Of a DNA stretch of 5,135 nucleotides, positions 3,097 to 5,135 are shown piece after piece. The position numbers and the translations under genes are program-made. A model generated the notes under the pieces. That model was not told the DNA's origin. It made no database searches and saw only the letters and a list, made by a program, of their open reading frames with translations. Position 1 is the first letter of the stretch. Each line of letters opens with the position of its first letter. The stretch comes from Chromatiales bacterium. Lineage in GTDB: Bacteria > Pseudomonadota > Gammaproteobacteria > SZUA-152. Location: assembly GCA_026999335.1 (NCBI GenBank), contig JALTPW010000238.1, positions 1 to 5,135 on the forward strand. The letters are read 5' to 3'.

Positions 3097-5135
3097 TCAG
3101 GCTATGGTCACCGGAATCACTTTGTCCGCCACATCCTTATATTCCGCAATCTGGTGAAAATTGAGATAACGATAAATATCACCCTCCATGGGTTTTAGGT
3201 GTTTTACCGCTTCCATGTATTCCGCCACGGTGGGCAGCGCGCCTCTGGCGGCAACCACGGCGGCCAGCTCGGCGGAAGAAAGATAAACGTTGGCATCCTT
3301 GCCCAGACGATTGGGAAAGTTGCGGGTGGAGGTGGAAACCACGCTGGCACCATCGGCGACACGCGCCTGGTTACCCATGCACAGGGAACAGCCGGGCACT
3401 TCGGTGCGCGCACCAACACGACCAAAAATGGCGTAATAACCCTCTTCCGTCAGTTGATGCGCATCCATCCTGGTGGGCGGCGCAATCCATAAGCGGGTGG
3501 GCACGGCACCACTGTTTTCCAGTACCTTGCCGGCGGCACGGTAATGACCGATGTTGGTCATGCAGGAACCGATGAACACTTCGTCGATCTTCGCGCCGGC
3601 CAATTCGGACAGGGGCTTGATGTCGTCCGGATCGTTGGGACAGGCAAGCAACGGTTCGCTGATCTCGGCCAAATCGATCTCGATAATTTCGGCGTATTCG
3701 GCGTCGGCATCGGGCTCCAACAACTGCGGGTCGTCCAGCCAGACCTGCATGGCATCGATGCGGCGTTGCAGGGTACGCTTATCCTCGTAGCCATTGGCGA
3801 TCAGCCATTTGAGCAGGCTGATATTGGAGTTGAGGAACTCAATGATGGGCTCTTTGTTGAGGCGCACGGTGCAGCCGTTGGCGGAGCGCTCGGCAGAGGC
3901 ATCGGAAAGCTCAAAGGCTTGCTCCACCTTGAGATCCGGCAAACCCTCTATTTCCAGTACACGACCGGAGAAGATGTTTTTCTTGCCGGCCTTTTCCACT
4001 GTCAACAGGCCCTTCTGAATGGCGACATAGGGGATGGCGTTGACCAGGTCTCGCAGGGTGATGCCGGGCTGCATCTCGCCCTTAAAGCGCACCAGCACGG
4101 ACTCGGGCATGTCCAGCGGCATCACGCCCAACGCGGCACCGAAGGCCACCAGGCCGGAGCCGGCGGGGAAACTGATACCGATGGGGAAGCGGGTATGAGA
4201 ATCACCACCGGTGCCGACGGTGTCGGGCAGGATCATGCGGTTCAGCCACGAATGGATGACGCCGTCGCCGGGGCGCAGGCTGACGCCGCCGCGGCTCTGA
4301 ATAAATTCGGGCAGTTCGTGTTGCAGTTTGATATCCACCGGCTTGGGGTAGGCGGCAGTGTGGCAGAAACTCTGCATCACCAGATCAGCAGAAAAACCGA
4401 GGCAGGCCAGCTCTTTCAGTTCATCACGGGTCATGGCGCCGGTGGTGTCCTGTGAACCGACGGTGGTCATGCGCGGCTCGCAATAGGTGCCGGGACGAAT
4501 GCCATCGACGCCGCAGGCCTTGCCGACCATTTTCTGCGCCAGGGTGTAGCCCTTGCCGGTGTCGGTGGCGGGTAGCGGACGGCTGAACACTTCGGAGGGC
4601 GCCAAACCCAGTGCCTCGCGGGTCTTGTCCGTCAACGAACGGCCGATGATCAGTGGGATGCGGCCGCCAGCGCGCACCTCGTCGGCCATGGTGCTGGGCT
4701 TGAGAGCGAAGGTGGAGACGGTTTCGCCGGCCTCGTTGATGATCTTGCCCGCGTAGGGATGGAGGGTGATGACGTCACCCATGGCCAGTTTGGACACATC
4801 GCACTCGATCGGCAGGCAACCGGAGTCTTCAGCGGTGTTGAAGAAGATGGGGGCGATGGCGCCGCCCAGCACCACGCCACCCTGGCGCTTGCCGGGCACG
4901 AAGGGAATATCCTTGCCCATGTGCCATAACACGGAGTTGATGGCTGACTTGCGCGATGAACCGGTGCCCACCACATCACCCACATAGGCCAGCGGGTACC
5001 CCTTGCTTTTTAGTGCTTCGATCTTTTCCAGGCCGTCTGGCATCTTGCTGATCAGCATGGCCTTGGCGTGCAGGGGAATGTCCGGGCGGCTCCAGGCCTC
5101 GGAGGCCGGCGACAGGTCGTCAGTATTGGTCTCGC
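3097..5135 (-). CDS. acnB: Aconitate hydratase B (bifunctional 2-methylisocitrate dehydratase), C-terminal 678 residues
   Basis: AcnB interconverts citrate and isocitrate through cis-aconitate in the TCA cycle; in many bacteria it also hydrates 2-methylaconitate. The frame runs off the window edge: upstream of the first ATG at 5058 it continues as ETNTDDLSPASEAWSRPDIPLHAKAM, which is conserved AcnB sequence, so 5058 is not the start. Roughly 185 N-terminal residues (the HEAT-like domain) are missing compared with the ~865-residue E. coli protein. Visible signatures include DVVGTGSSRKSA, IAPIFFNT, RAGGRIPLIIGR, SQDTTGAMTRDELKELACLGFSADLVMQSFCHTAAYPKP and GTGGDSHTRFPIGISFPAGSG. The three cysteines that bind the 4Fe-4S cluster are in GSCMTN (codon 3564-3562) and in CSLCMGN (3390-3388 and 3381-3379). 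The sequence is intact and rich in G+C, as expected of a core chromosomal gene. It converges with intI and ends at its own terminator, so it is probably not cotranscribed with the integron. Confidence 0.98.
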   Translation of the reverse strand, partial: ETNTDDLSPASEAWSRPDIPLHAKAMLISKMPDGLEKIEALKSKGYPLAYVGDVVGTGSSRKSAINSVLWHMGKDIPFVPGKRQGGVVLGGAIAPIFFNTAEDSGCLPIECDVSKLAMGDVITLHPYAGKIINEAGETVSTFALKPSTMADEVRAGGRIPLIIGRSLTDKTREALGLAPSEVFSRPLPATDTGKGYTLAQKMVGKACGVDGIRPGTYCEPRMTTVGSQDTTGAMTRDELKELACLGFSADLVMQSFCHTAAYPKPVDIKLQHELPEFIQSRGGVSLRPGDGVIHSWLNRMILPDTVGTGGDSHTRFPIGISFPAGSGLVAFGAALGVMPLDMPESVLVRFKGEMQPGITLRDLVNAIPYVAIQKGLLTVEKAGKKNIFSGRVLEIEGLPDLKVEQAFELSDASAERSANGCTVRLNKEPIIEFLNSNISLLKWLIANGYEDKRTLQRRIDAMQVWLDDPQLLEPDADAEYAEIIEIDLAEISEPLLACPNDPDDIKPLSELAGAKIDEVFIGSCMTNIGHYRAAGKVLENSGAVPTRLWIAPPTRMDAHQLTEEGYYAIFGRVGARTEVPGCSLCMGNQARVADGASVVSTSTRNFPNRLGKDANVYLSSAELAAVVAARGALPTVAEYMEAVKHLKPMEGDIYRYLNFHQIAEYKDVADKVIPVTIA

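Noticed and set aside
3544..4455. Long + strand open frame of 303 codons antisense to acnB
   Set aside because: It is the mirror of a conserved G+C-rich gene; the peptide is rich in Gly, His, Gln and Ala with no recognisable domain, typical of an antisense shadow.
5056..5058. ATG at 5058 as the acnB start
   Set aside because: The frame stays open to the window edge and the upstream residues (ETNTDDLSP...WSRPDIPLHA) are conserved AcnB sequence, so the gene is simply cut by the window.

Overview
The window looks like the integrase end of a chromosomal (sedentary) integron next to a housekeeping gene in a gammaproteobacterium. The lineage call rests on the AcnB-type aconitase, which closely resembles the E. 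coli protein as I recall it, and on the integron layout. I cannot name a genus.

Layout on the + strand, left to right. (1) Positions 1 to about 110-124 are one end of an IS3-family insertion sequence; its orfA starts at 61 on the minus strand and leaves the window. (2) 122-409, minus strand: the first 95 codons of a cassette gene encoding a protein with one membrane segment, cut off by the IS. (3) 422-539: a 118-bp attC recombination site with the expected paired boxes and one extrahelical base. (4) 534-1223, minus strand: a complete 229-residue cassette gene of unknown function, whose stop codon lies inside attC. (5) 1249-1255: the attI core site, with a perfect hairpin beside it. (6) About 1284-1643: an A+T-rich leader without a credible gene. 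(7) 1644-1698: a probable intI promoter overlapped by a LexA (SOS) box, then a ribosome binding site. (8) 1706-2689, plus strand: intI, a 327-residue integron integrase with all catalytic residues and the IntI-specific insert. (9) 2690-3096: an intergenic region with a possible gene remnant, several palindromes and the acnB terminator. (10) 3097-5135, minus strand: the C-terminal 678 residues of acnB.

The parts fit together as follows. IntI cuts at the G^TT of attI and attC cores, which share the heptamer GTTAGCT. It would integrate or excise the 827-bp cassette at 428-1254. The LexA box suggests that intI is expressed during DNA damage. The IS3 insertion in the second cassette marks where the visible array is disrupted; whether more cassettes lie beyond it cannot be seen. 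acnB is visibly richer in G+C than the cassettes and integron leader, consistent with a core gene next to an acquired platform. The integron class is well known. What may be new is this particular integrase and attC family and the unknown cassette protein.
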